Positions 11,120-21,934 of a DNA stretch of 64,000 bases are shown piece by piece. This DNA comes from Salticus scenicus (lineage: Eukaryota > Arthropoda > Arachnida > Araneae > Salticidae). The stretch spans positions 234,450,188 through 234,514,187 of the forward strand of contig OZ005650.1 of NCBI GenBank assembly GCA_963930645.1. The letters run 5' to 3'. Positions within the stretch are counted from its first letter, which is position 1, and the number at the start of each line of letters is the position of its first letter. A program made the translations under genes and the position numbers. Below the pieces are notes generated by a model. The model did no database searches, had not been told where the DNA came from, and saw only the letters and a program-made list of their open reading frames with translations.

Positions 11120-12320
11120 AATAAGTAGGAAACCGAAGTGGTTTTATTACCACCGACCATATTCATACAATTAGAGAAATTATTCAAAGAAGTAATGAAT
11201 ACGAACTCCCTCTGTGTGTGGCTTTTGTGGACTACGAAAAAGCTTTTTCACTCCGTATCATCACAAGCAGTTATGGATGCATTAAGGAATACTGATATAA
11301 ATTCAGGATATATTCATCATAGTGGAAACATTTATTAAGAAGCAACAGTTAAATTAAAACTCCACAAAACGAGTAATGTATTCAAAATTAGAAAGGATGT
11401 AAGACAAGGGGACACAATTTCACCCAAACTCTTCAATGCAGTACTTCAAGAAGTTAAAAAAATAAATAAATTGGGAACAGAAATGCATAAAAATTGATGG
11501 AGAGTTTATAATTCATTTGAGGTTTGCGGATGATATTGTACTGCTTGCCTCGTCATTTGAGGATTTCCAAGAAATGCTTCAGGAAATAAATTAAGAAAGC
11601 CAGTTGGATTGAAAATGAACCAGAGCAAGACAAAAGTTATGTCAAATTTCTTTGTTTCTCCATTTCAGATCACTGTTGATATGGATGAATTAGAAACGGT
11701 ATTCAGTGATTCTTATCTGGGACAAGTCCTTACGATGAGCGAGAACATCATGGAAAAAAATAACACAACAGAGTTAAACTTGCATGGAAAGCATTCAAAA
11801 GAAATAGCGCTATATTTAAAAGCGACCTCCCAATTTGTTTGAAAAGAAAAGGTTTTGATCAGTGCATTTTGCCTGTTTCAACTTATGCTTCAAAAACTTG
11901 GACAGTAACGTGTAAAGCTGTACAAAAACTTCAAACAACCCAGAAAAGCATGGGGAGCAGCATGTTAGAATTCACCCGAAGAGACAGAATGCAAAACACA
12001 TGGATTAGGAAACAAACCAAAGTTACTGATGTTATTTCTAAAGTCAGGAAGTTAAAATGGAGCTGGGCAGGGCACCTTACGAAAAAAAAAAGATGATAGA
12101 TGGACCACCAAAGTTTTATTTTGGATACCAAGAGATAAAAAAAAAGACCGAGGAAGAGTCCACTATGTCGTTGGAGAGACGAAATTGTGAAGTTTTGACG
12201 AGCAGAATGGAGAAGAATTGCAGAAAACAAGGCAGTTTGGAATCACCTAGGAGAGGCCTTCATCCTGCAGTGAATTAATGAAGGCTGAAATTTATGATGA
12301 TTATGATCATGATCATGATA
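11120..12320 (+). pseudogene. RTE-like non-LTR retrotransposon, 3' fragment
   Basis: Broken reverse transcriptase and C-terminal region of a LINE, readable only by switching frame. In order: TDHIHTIREIIQRSNE and VAFVDYEKAF (RT motif A region, about 11150-11245), RKDVRQGDTISPKLF (about 11390-11440), LRFADDIVLLASS (the FADD catalytic box, about 11518-11555), LKMNQSKTKVMSN and SYLGQVLTMSENIME (11610-11760), then AVQKLQTTQKSM, TWIRKQTKV and RKLKWSWAGHL (11915-12075). The C-terminal RxxWxxHL-type tail ends near 12275, and a TGATTATGATCATGATCATG simple repeat follows, as at RTE-clade 3' ends. Several stops and frameshifts are present and the 5' part (endonuclease) is absent. 5' truncation is usual for LINE insertions; clade assignment is by recognition only. 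Confidence 0.85.
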
Positions 12321-12697
12321 AAGGGAAAGAACAATGCATTTATTAACTATATAAATTTATTTAAATCTAAATGTATCATATTTTTATAATATTCACCAAA
12401 ATTAATTTATTAAAACACAAGTAAAATTTACGGAAACGGAGTTATAATGTTTTCCACAGTAATATCGAAATTTCAAATGATACTTCTAGACAAACTTGTT
12501 ACGTACTGTCTTTTGAAGTTATTCAAAAAATTATGCAACTCTTAGTGTAGAATAATTTAATCATTTTTCTAAACGTATTAACCTACACAGAATTATTTTG
12601 TAAGATGTTAAAACTTCTATGGTGACCAGATTAGAGTGCTTTAGAAAATAAAAACGTTATTAATTATTACAATTCTCTAACTAGGATAGTAGTTTTC
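12321..12697. other. Non-coding sequence
   Basis: Nothing recognised between the LINE tail and the left LTR of the next element. Confidence 0.5.
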
Positions 12698-13362
12698 TGA
12701 CGAACGATTGGTCGTCATCATCCTTTAACTTGGATTTAAACTTAACTTAATTACTTAATGAAGTGAGCACGAGACTTGTTTATATAAAATAAATCAAGAA
12801 CTTTTTTTTTGAGCTTAATAAAAAGGTGGGCGTTGGACTATAATCACCTTTAATACCTTTATAACCTCAAAGGGGGCAGCCTTCATAAATACTTTTAACT
12901 TTAAATAGATAGCCACAAATAATCTCAACTACTTAATTTAACTTCGTTAACTCTCACGGCTATACTGGTCTTTCGTAAGTGGGATGATTCCCTTAACCAC
13001 TATACTACTCGACTGACTAACTTCTACTATGGCCGCTCACTACTAACTCCTTTAACTCCCTACTACTTCTTATTCATTATCACTAACACTCTGCCTACTC
13101 AGAGCAGCTCGCTAAGCAGCCTCCTTCTCTACTTCCCGCTAAGCCGCTCGCAACTAACTAACCTCTAACAACTAACTTCCTTCTCCTTCTATACAATTCA
13201 CTTTCCAAAATATTAGCATATCGTGGATTACAGTTTCGTTTATCATTTATCATAGGAACTAACTCCATTAATCAACTGAATCCTAAACTCTTCACATTCA
13301 CGCGCTGTTCATAAAGTGCGAACTTCATTTGTAGCATTACGCTAACTATGCTATACCTCACA
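12698..13362 (-). repeat. 3' LTR of the gag-only retrotransposon
   Basis: 665 bp, beginning TGACGAACG and ending CTCACA in plus orientation, aligning along its length with 16289-16949. Shared blocks include GTTGGACTATAATCACC, TAATACCTTTATAACCTC and AATATTAGCATATCGTGG. The sequence is rich in CTAACT/CTACT-type pyrimidine runs. Confidence 0.9.
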
Positions 13363-13372
13363 GTTCCTCCCC
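13363..13372 (-). other. Polypurine tract
   Basis: On the minus strand the bases just before the 3' LTR read GGGGAGGAAC, preceded by a T/A-rich stretch. This is the position and composition of the plus-strand primer of LTR elements. Confidence 0.65.
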
Positions 13373-14440
13373 AAAAGAAAACAATTCAAGTAAAAATCCA
13401 CAACGGGTTTTTTCCCGTGAAACTTTTAATGTATTGCTATACTATGCAAATAAAAATTAGTTGCAGTAACTTACTGTTTAAAATTAAACTGCATAAGACT
13501 TTAGAAAAAAAAGAGGGGGGAAAGCTTAAATTAAACTACTTGCTTTGAACTCTAATAGTGAAAAAAAAAATTAAGAGCGCCGGACTGAAAAACCATTCAC
13601 TTAGATAAAATTTATAAGAATTTTCGATCTCAGTCTAAGATGATTTACAATGGAAAACCCTTTGCGCTCACAATTAGTTAAATATAGTCCAACGATATAC
13701 AGCGGGGATGACAAGTCATCTTTCCTTAAGAAAATGAAAAGGAAAAAAAATTCTTGAAATGAAAAAAATTTAGTACAAAAGGATCGCTTAAACAAAAAAT
13801 GCGATCATTAATTATTCAAATTTATTTTTGTGCAAAATGATAAGCAAAAAAAGTCTTTATTTTGCAGAGTTCATCAAAGAAAAAAAAATCAGTTTTCTAT
13901 CAGATGTATCTTGAAAGGGATCTGCTGCTGGCATGCGTCCAAGAAAGCACTTTCTACTTCAGAAAAGAAAAATAGCTGGCACAGTTCCAGAAATACCTCC
14001 TTCTGCCTTTCAAAAGTAGCAATTGAAGAAAACGGACTGTATGTTCAGATTAAGGACTGGACATCAGAATCATCACGGTATTTCTAAAATTAAAACTTTT
14101 TTTACAGTATAAATAAAAAAAAAGAAGGGAAATTAAATAACAGCTTGTACATAGATAAATGACATATAAAATTTCATAGGTAACCAATATTTTCCCACCT
14201 AGCTATTCGCATATGGAAAAACGAAATTGTTAGTTTATTAAGGTTAGTCGTTAAGCAGGAATTTATATGCAAGATAGCGAAAAAAAAATTCTCTTTACCC
14301 CAAACTAATATATACATAGATTGACTTTTAGTGAGCATACAAAAGTTTACAATAAGAAATATTCATTTTATACATTTTATAAGACACTTAGAGAAACATA
14401 GATAGGGAATATATACAAATTTTCAAAAAGTTTTTTCAAA
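13373..14440. other. Interior of the LTR element, no recognisable pol
   Basis: Where protease/RT/integrase would be expected, this stretch is AT-rich and full of stops in all frames. The longest open stretch (13830-14087, plus strand) is opposite in orientation to the element and shows no motif. Confidence 0.5.
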
Positions 14441-14955
14441 ACTGCCGTTGATGGCTATGAATAAAAAAACATTACAGTTCATACATATAGATCAGGTAAA
14501 AACTATAGAGTGGAAAATGTATATACAAAAAGGAGAAAAATTTATCGTGCTAGTCACTGCTGGTGATGGCTATGAATAAAAAACATTAAAGTACATTCAT
14601 ATAGATCATGTTAACCCTTTGCGGCGCAAGACAATTTGAAACATTTAAACTATACTGCTACCGGAATTCATGACCTAAATTAAACTAAAAGTAATTTTAA
14701 ATTTTAAGGTTTAAAAAACGGCTTTTTTCTGATATGTTATAAACGTGAATTTTTGCTAAAAAATTTCCGGGATGAATTTTTGCAGCCTGATCTTAAATTA
14801 TGCGTCCTCGCAGCGAGGACAGCGCGCGCGCGTTAAGGGGTTAAAGCTATAGAGGGAAAAAAGTGTATAAAAAAAAAAGAAATCTGACGAATCACTGCTG
14901 GTGATGGCTATAAAATAGAAAACATTAACGTACATGCATGAATATATTGCATAAC
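14441..14955. repeat. Three tandem ~110-bp units, middle one split by a MITE
   Basis: Units start at about 14441, 14556 and 14894, each with ACTGC(C/T)G(T/G)TGATGGCTAT followed by an AACATTA(A/C)(A/C/G)GT(A/T)CAT-like segment. The middle unit is interrupted at 14611-14844 by the TTAA-flanked insertion. The first unit reads GATCAGGTAAAAACTATAGAG, with one base mismatched to the target, where the second reads GATCATG-TTAA-[insert]-TTAA-AGCTATAGAG. Confidence 0.8.
14615..14840. mobile_element. TTAA-flanked MITE (piggyBac type)
   Basis: The 226-bp insertion is flanked by TTAA on both sides (14611-14614 and 14841-14844), the target duplication of piggyBac transposons. Its ends read CCCTTTGCGGCGC on the left and, reverse-complemented, CCCCTTAACGCGCGC on the right: similar C-rich, CG-rich termini. 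It has no coding potential. The empty site can be seen in the neighbouring tandem unit. Confidence 0.8.
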
Positions 14956-15326
14956 AGAAAAAATTTATGACGTGTAAACCATACATGAAATTTCGGGAGT
15001 TGAAAGTTCATGCTAAAAGTTTAAATTTTGAATTTCGAAATTTTAGAAAGTTCATGTCTTTCCGATGATAGTTGAAAATCCAAAGGGATTTACTGCATGT
15101 CGTAGATTTTATAACTGCTCTGATAGACCAATACTTGAGAAAAAATAAAATAATGAACGATACGACCTGACATATTGTCCTGGCATCCTTGTTATCAGCA
15201 AAATTAGAGATGCGAGTCAGACTGGTCGGTGGAGTTGCTGTAGAGATTTCAGCGTTGGTGGCTTGCAGATTTAGGTCAGGCGTTGCAAGGTTGCTGTCCT
15301 GAGGAGACTTCGAACCTGGCGCCTGG

Positions 15327-16309
15327 TCACTCTCCGGAGGGGGTTTTAAACCTGGAATCTGATCCTTGTGTAAGGGGTTTCGAGCCCGTCACTTTGTCCT
15401 TGCCCATAGTTACAACAGAAGACTGCGTTCGCTCCGTGCTTTCGAATGCAGGGCTGCTAGATGGTCTAGAGACTTCACAAGAGGTTAAATGCACTTTTGA
15501 AATTACCTTCTTTAAAATATCCTCATTTTCTTTTACTTTAGTCGGCGGATCATTTTGACCATTTACGTGCAATTTCTCATTAGAAACAACCGACTCTGTC
15601 GGCTGTATAGATTCAAAACTGTTATCTAAAGGCGGGTTACAAAGATTAGCCGAAATATTTAATGATTTGTCACTGTCGCTCCGTTTAACGGTTTCAGTGG
15701 CCATAGTTATCTTAATTGTATTTTATTTTACAACCTCCGTCGCAACATTAGATAAATTGTGGGATTTTTTATCCGTATCCAAAGGCTAAAAAACAGACTT
15801 AGATTCACCTGTATCGCTGTTTGAAAGCGAAGTTTGCTCGTTTGCATTAACTTGCATTTGGCTTGCCACTAGAAATAACGTTTTTTTCGCCAGTTTTAGG
15901 TTGCTTTACATTACTCGAGCTTGCTTCCTGTGACTTGGTGTGGTGTTTCCACTGCCTTTATTATCACTTCCCACTGACGTTTTTGAGGGGAGGTGGAGCA
16001 GTCATGCTCCAATCTTAATCTATCATACCGAGTGGCAAAGCGACTTATAACTCTACTTTTCAAATCGTCATAGGTTGTATTTGGGCCAAGTGAATGGCAG
16101 GCGATTAAATCATGCCACTGTCTCGGTTCTCTTCTTAAGGAAAACTTTAACCAACCATATTTTTCGGCAATATCAATTTTATAAAAATCAAAAAAATGTT
16201 CAAGCTCATCAAAAAATTGAAGCACACTAGAAGTGCCATCAAATAATACTGTCTCGGGGTGGGATTCGAACTGAATTGGGCGCCACTGTGACGACCTAAG
16301 GGACGTCAT
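15327..16309 (-). pseudogene. Gag-like remnant of the LTR retrotransposon
   Basis: Two open stretches in the element's orientation. The 5' one (down to 15911) has a retrotransposon Gag capsid look: VLQFFDELEHFFDFYKI, then YGWLKFSLRREPRQWHDLI, then DLKSRVISRFATRYDRLRL. Its apparent first ATG at 16307 lies in the LTR and the frame runs through the primer-binding site, so the true start must be downstream of 16271 and I cannot place it. The second (15704-15327, from a genuine ATG) is Ser/Thr/Lys-rich and low in complexity, with no motif I can name. Stops separate the two, so this is a broken gag. There is no zinc knuckle visible. Confidence 0.65.
16271..16285 (-). other. tRNA primer-binding site
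   Basis: On the minus strand, TGGCGCCCAATTCAG starts three bases after the LTR's terminal TCGTCA. PBS sequences starting TGGCGCC are common in LTR retrotransposons. It fixes the element's orientation as minus. Confidence 0.75.
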
Positions 16310-16949
16310 TATGCTTATTTGACTTTACTGAATTAGATTATGAAATTATGAAGTAATGACAAAGTAAGATATATAAAATAAATATAGAGCTTTTATTTTG
16401 AGCTTAATGAAAAAGTGGGTGTTGGACTATAATCACCTTTAATACCTTTATAACCTCAAAGGGGCAGCCTTCATAAATACTTTTAACTTTAAATAGATAG
16501 CCACAAATAATCTCAACTACTTCATTTAACTTCGTTAACTGTCACGGCTATACTTGTCTTACGTAAGTGGAGGATTCCCTTAACCACTATACTACTCGAC
16601 TGGCTAACGTCTACTATGGCCGCTCACTACTAACTCCTTTAACACCCTACTACTTCTAATTCATTATCACTAACACTCTGCCTACTCTGAGCAGCTCGCA
16701 AAGCAGCCTCCTTCTCTACTTCCCTCTAAGCCGCTCGCAACTAACTAACCTCTAACAACTAACTTCTTTCTGCTTTTATACAATTCACTTTCCAAAATAT
16801 TAGCATATCGTGGATTACAGTTTAGTTTATCATTTATAATAGGAACTAACTCCATTAATCAACTGAATCCTAAACTCTTCACATCCACGTTTTGTTCATA
16901 AAGTGCGAACTTCATTTGTAGCATTACGCTAACTGTGCTATACCTCACA
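16289..16949 (-). repeat. 5' LTR of the gag-only retrotransposon
   Basis: 661 bp, partner of 12698-13362. It would contain the element's promoter on the minus strand. Small substitutions and indels throughout distinguish it from the 3' copy. Confidence 0.9.
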
Positions 16950-16954
16950 GTTTT

Positions 16955-17279
16955 ACATTTTTTGTAAGTGGGGACCAGAAAGCTAATAATTATGATAAAT
17001 AATAAGTGGATATCTGGTCACCATAAAAACTCCAGCTTTTTATAAATGATCTGTATTCAGTTTTTTTTTTTTTTTTTCAAATCAATATTGATATTTTAAG
17101 ACAATTTTAAAATAACTTTACTTTATGTATAAAAGAAATAAAAGTCGATAAAAAAATATGATTATTTCACTTTGACAATGATTGAAACTGCTGTGTGTTC
17201 AAGTTAAGCATGAACTCGTAGAGTAGTGAGAACGCACTCGATAAATCGAGTTCTGTTCCGCCCGAAGAAGAATTATTTT
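16955..17279. other. Non-coding sequence
   Basis: No gene or repeat recognised; includes a poly-T run near 17060-17077. Confidence 0.5.
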
Positions 17280-17890
17280 TACTTATATATATGGTATTAC
17301 TTATATATATGGTAGAGAATGTATTGTTTTTCGGTCAAATTTTCTGAATTCAGTTTTTCTTATATTTACACGTTTTGATGTCCGCCGAATCAGAAAATCA
17401 TATTTTTAGCGGTTGGTGTGTGCGTGTGTCTGCCTATTATCAGTATATCTCAAGAAAAAATAGCAGCAGAAACTCTGCATTCCAAATGTGTATCATAAAG
17501 GGACGCTATACTAAATTTTTCTTTGAGATCAAGTTAATGGTTCGTGTACAGGGACATCCAAGAGTATCAAATACATCATGTCTATGGGGAAATTTCGGGT
17601 AAGTACATCGTAACATCATAGACTGACTTGAACAAAACGTAATAAACAATTTTTTTATGTGCATAAAAGCATGTTTTGTGTAGATTGGGATATAGAAATC
17701 ATTCATCATTCGTTTACTAGGCTACCCGAAATATTTGAATATATTGGGGCTGTACTTCAAAATTGTTGGAATTGTAATTCATTTTGTGTTAAATATTTTT
17801 CAAGTAAGACTAAACTTAGGTACACAATATTGTTTATAGTGCATATTTTTATAGACGATATACAGGGCTACCCAAAACAGAGCTAAATGT
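17280..17890 (+). repeat. Dispersed repeat, inverted copy of the 22.5-25.2 kb family
   Basis: The segment GCGGTTGGTGTGTGCGTGTG, TATCAGTATATCTCAAGAA, ATCAAGTTAATGGTTCGTGT and ACAGGGACATCCAAGAGTAT is the reverse complement of blocks at about 22910-23110, 24290-24530 and 24900-25130. The left edge shows the family's TATTGTTTTTCGGTCAAATT block after a degraded hairpin. It is non-coding; short open frames across it lack any motif. Confidence 0.75.
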
Positions 17891-18246
17891 TCTTTTCTAT
17901 TGAATGTAAATGTTGGAAGTGTTTTGCAACATTTTACTATGCCCACGAATACTGCTCAGGAAGAAAAATTAACTTTTCATAACCATACTGTAAAGAAAGT
18001 AATTTTAAAACTGAATTTTCAGCATTTTTTCCCTTTTTAAGCACGTTTTGATGTGCACGTTTTGATGTGTGTTTGTTACGAAAGTCCAATTTTTATCGAT
18101 TAATCTGCATTTATGTCTATTATCATCATAACTTAAAAACAAAAAACTGCGAAAATTCGATTTTCATATTTTGAAGTTCATATTAGGATGCCACTTAAAA
18201 ATTTGATAAAGATTGGTAAGTTTGAATTCAAAGTAACAACAGCCTT

Positions 18247-18290
<44 letters not shown>

Positions 18291-18903
18291 AATTGTAGCC
18301 AGTATTGTTTAACAAGGGATTGATGGGGCGGCAGTCCCCCTTACATAGAATTACATGTCAAGTAAAACTATTCATAAACGAATTTTTGATTGTATTTAAA
18401 ATACATTCAACTTTATTATCTTACATTATAGATCTCAAGACTTATTCAACCTATCTTATAGTATTGAAATGCAGGGTAAGAGAAAGTCGTATGAGTGACA
18501 TACCAGATTATTTCAAATGCCAAACATTTCCGTTCAAATCTGATTCGACATTCCTCAAAAATATACATTTTTTTTAGATTATTCAAATCTGAGCCGCTCA
18601 TCGTAGTTAAATGATTTGTAGGGAATTTTTTGAGCATGAGAGGTTGCTTTATTACGACCAATGAGAGAGAAATGGCTCAAATTGCTCAAATTTTCTTTTA
18701 CGCTTAAAGAGAACAATTTTGCTAAAAATAAGTTTTGAGATATTTTTCACGTCTTTCATTGACAGACCTAAATTGTTTTTCCTGTACTTTATGAACACTA
18801 AAAAAAAAAAAAAAAAAATAAAAAAAATATATATATATTTTTCTTTTTGATCATATTTGGGTTACAGTACAATTTTTATGCAATAAATAATATTTCAGTT
18901 TTT
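17891..18903. other. Non-coding sequence with a T39 tract
   Basis: Contains a 39-base poly-T run at 18248-18286 and a poly-A/TA stretch at about 18800-18838. ACGTTTTGATGTG occurs twice at about 18045-18070, as in the neighbouring dispersed repeats. No gene recognised. Confidence 0.5.
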
Positions 18904-20125
18904 ACTTCCTTATACAAAGTATAAGGAAGTATAGTAATCCCGATTTGCGAAATGGATTTTGTATTTCACATTGCTCGAAAACGAATGATCGCTGGATGTT
19001 GCCAATTTATACGTGTGACTGTCATGATGTCTAGTTGCACACCTGCAAGTGTCGTCTTAACACGAGCTCTCGTTTTAGAGATATAAGGGTTTTTACACGA
19101 TTTTTCGTGACGTCTGTATGTGTGTGTGTCTGTGTGTGTGTGGGTATGTCGCATAACTCAAAAACGGTTGGACGTAGAAAGTTGCGAATTGGTACGTAGG
19201 TTTGTTATAACATCTAGTTGTGCACCTCCCTTTTTGGACTTTCTATGATTTTCGGTTTTGGAGATATTTAGGAAAATTAGGTTCATAATGACAAAAATAC
19301 ATAGGTTTTGGCCATAATGTATCAAAAAACGGTAATAACTCAGAAACGGTTTAGACAAATCTTGCAATTTAACTGACTTCCCGACAAGCTAGACATTTGA
19401 AACTTTCAGAAAGGCTCAGAACACGTTGACAATGCATTTTTCAAATATTTTTAGCTAACTGTTTCCGATACCTGTTGCCTTCAGCAGCGTTTATGCGATT
19501 CAACAGAAAAATTATTTAACTAACTTCCCGACTAGCTAGACATTTGAAACTTTCAGACTATATCAGAACACGGTGAAAATGCATTTTTTAATACTTTTAG
19601 CCAACTGTGTAGGGTTCCTGCTGCCTTCGGCAGCGTTACCAGTACAAATCTTGCAATCGATTTTTAACTAACTTCCCGACCAGCTAGACATTTAAAACTT
19701 CCCCAAGGCACAACTATGACATGAGTCTCCCCCCCCCCAAGGCACAACTTTGACATGAGTCCCCCCCAGGCATAACTTTGACATTAGTCCCCCAAGGCAC
19801 AGCTTTGACACGAGTCCCCCCCAAGGTACAACTTTGACATGAGTCCCCAAAAGGCACAACTTTGACATGAGTCCCCCCCAAGGCACAACTTTGACATGAG
19901 TCCCCCCCAGGCACAACTTTGACATGAGTCCCCCCAAGGCACAACTTTGACATGAGTCCCTCCAAGGTACAACTTTGACATGAGTTCCCCAAGGCACAAC
20001 TTTGACATGAGTCCCCCCCCAAGGTACAACTTTGGCATTAGTCCCCCCAAGGTACAACTTTGACATGAGTCCCCCCAAGGCACAACTTTGACATGAGTCC
20101 CCTCAAGGCACAATTTTATTTTATT

Positions 20126-20158
<33 letters not shown>

Positions 20159-20258
20159 GTATGCATGCATTTTTTAAAAATATTTTTAGCCAACTGTTTC
20201 GGGTCCAGTGACAATGTTTTTTAACATCATGTATATTTCTAAAAGTGTATAAGGAAGT
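18904..20258. mobile_element. Terminal-hairpin repeat element with internal minisatellite
   Basis: The left end is a perfect hairpin (12-bp stem ACTTCCTTATAC with its complement, AAA loop, 18904-18930). The same 12 bases occur inverted at 20247-20258, so the unit has 12-bp terminal inverted repeats with the hairpin at the left. Inside are GTGTGTGTCTGTG and repeated CTTCCCGAC(A/T/C)AGCTAGACATTT segments. It is non-coding and 1.36 kb. The layout suggests a non-autonomous DNA transposon, but no target duplication is clear. Confidence 0.55.
19690..20112. repeat. Minisatellite, ~14 units of about 28 bp
   Basis: The unit is CAAGGCACAACTTTGACATG plus AGTCCCCCC. The GACATGAGT core recurs 14 times with one- to three-base length changes in the C-run. 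It lacks stop codons on the minus strand in several frames, so long open frames there are a composition effect and not genes. A poly-T tract follows at about 20126-20156. Confidence 0.93.
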
Positions 20259-21520
20259 CATGTGGTGCCCACATCAGATTTTTTTCTATTATTAAACTGA
20301 TATCTGAAAACCTGAATCAAATTTTTTGCTGCATCGAATATAATTCAAAATCTGTTTTAAACTGTAGGGCACTCTTAACATTTAATTTTTTTTTTTTACT
20401 TATAGCAGAAACAATTTTTAGTTAAAATAATTGTACTGATCAATAATCTAAATGCATTAACTTCTTTAAAAAATAATTGCCTAATAAAATCACGAATTTT
20501 TTCGCATATAAAAATTTTTAAGTATTGTGACATTTTATTTGTGACAGTGTGCTCTGGCCTTAATCATGTCTTGAGCTTATATATAAGGAGTACCATATTT
20601 TTGGCCAATTTAGAACAGCTCTATAACATACTCATGCAGCATATTTTATTTTTATTTTATTTATTTATTTATTTATTTATTTTAATTTTAATTATAATTT
20701 TATTTTTGTTCGTTTTTGTTTTGTTTTAAACTCAATATCGTGCAAGCAGAAAAAAACGTTCGAAGAGGCAGAAACTTACATAAAAGGAAACAATTCATAA
20801 ACATATTATTAAATACCGTTGAATCATATATTAAATTTAGATTTTGTTTTTATGTTCTTAGAATGAGGAAAATGTGTATTTTTTGTTATTGCACCTCTCT
20901 TTATCTCCCTATTTACAAAAGAATCGAAGAAAAAAATGCGTTTGATTCCATATAAAATGGATTTCTCTTAACATCTAATGTCATCAACCAAATGTATATT
21001 TAATATTCATTTCTTAAAAAAAAAAAAAAAAAGAAAAAAGAAAGAAAGGATATTTATTTAAACTTCAAAATGTTTCAAAATTTCAACTATGGAATATAAA
21101 AAGTACGCAATTTTTAAAGCACTTTTGTTAAAAAAAAAGTGAACCATCACAAGGTTAAATTCCAGATTTTTTAAATATATAAAACAAAAAAGACAACATA
21201 TCTAGATTTGAATATTGTTTTTCCAATCTACTGCTGTACGGTAGATGAATTTGAAATTCTTAAAAATTCTTTTGTGTGTTATTGCTTGGCATGCCTGAGT
21301 TCATACGGGTTCGATTTTTTCTTTAACTATTTCACCACTACAATTGAATATCATTTCCCCCCCCCCCCCCATAATTAATCGTGGAAACATGCTGTAGAAT
21401 ATTACTGTACAAGTATAGTGATGGAAAAGTCAGGAAAAATATACGGAACAGAGAAACCATGGCCTACATTTTTTATGATAACTAAGAGATTTATTTTTTA
21501 TTCCAGTGGATTACATTCAA
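20259..21520. other. AT-rich non-coding sequence
   Basis: No gene recognised. It holds TTTA microsatellites (about 20640-20680), an A-run near 21017-21033 and a 14-base C run at 21357-21370. Confidence 0.5.
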
Positions 21521-21700
21521 TCAAAAGAGTGGCCGCAGTGTTCTCGATTCCCCATCCAAATTATACATCTGGGTTCACGGAAACGAGGGTGTTATTTTAT
21601 ATTTCAACATTGTGCTGGTATGTCTCCAGACTATCCTTAGAGTTAAGTTCCAGATCGCCGTCAATTACCCATAGTGGAGCTCCAGTCCGACTTAAAACCA
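21520..21700 (+). repeat. Dispersed repeat related to 27718-27880
   Basis: Shares GGTATGTCTCC(A/G)GAC, the CT(A/T)AG segment, a (C/T)CCAG(A/T)(C/T)CG(C/T)CG block and CAATT(A/G)CCCAT with 27760-27830. It lies in an open frame (21418-21783) that has no recognisable protein motif; the homology to a second non-coding copy argues for a repeat, not a gene. Confidence 0.5.
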
Positions 21701-21934
21701 ACTCAATCTCTACTTCATTCATAAAAATGAATTTCCAATTACAGGAAGCTCTTATTATAAGTATTATTATATTAAAATACTAATTTTTTAACCTAGTTTA
21801 ATAAATAGCAAAAGTGTCAAAATAATAATAATAATAATAATAGTAATACAATTTAAGAAACAACTGCCAGACCAGTTTATTGTCATTATATTGTTTCAAA
21901 TGATTATATGTTTTCAATCTTTCACATCATAAAT

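Larger units (their letters stand above)
12698..16949 (-). mobile_element. Gag-only LTR retrotransposon, minus strand
   Basis: Two direct repeats of about 660 bp flank a 2.9-kb interior. Read on the minus strand, the 5' LTR (16949 to 16289) ends TCGTCA, followed after three bases by TGGCGCCCAATTCAG, a typical tRNA primer-binding site. A purine-rich tract abuts the 3' LTR. GTTTT flanks both sides (12692-12696 and 16950-16954), a probable 5-bp target duplication with one extra base at the left. The interior encodes gag-like sequence only; protease, RT and integrase are missing. The LTRs show many scattered differences, so the insertion is old. The primer site would fit a Ty3/gypsy-type element, but without pol the class is not certain. 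Confidence 0.85.

Noticed and set aside
13830..14087. 85-codon plus-strand open frame
   Set aside because: Lies antisense inside the interior of the minus-strand LTR element; Lys/Ser-rich with no recognisable domain.
19692..20170. Three overlapping minus-strand open frames of 102-128 codons with GGTHVKVVPW-like repeats
   Set aside because: They read the 28-bp minisatellite, which lacks stops in several frames. Repetition in the protein follows the DNA repeat and shifts frame at each length change; no start context or family.
21418..21783. 121-codon plus-strand open frame
   Set aside because: Overlaps a dispersed repeat with a second non-coding copy at 27718-27880, and shows no protein motif.
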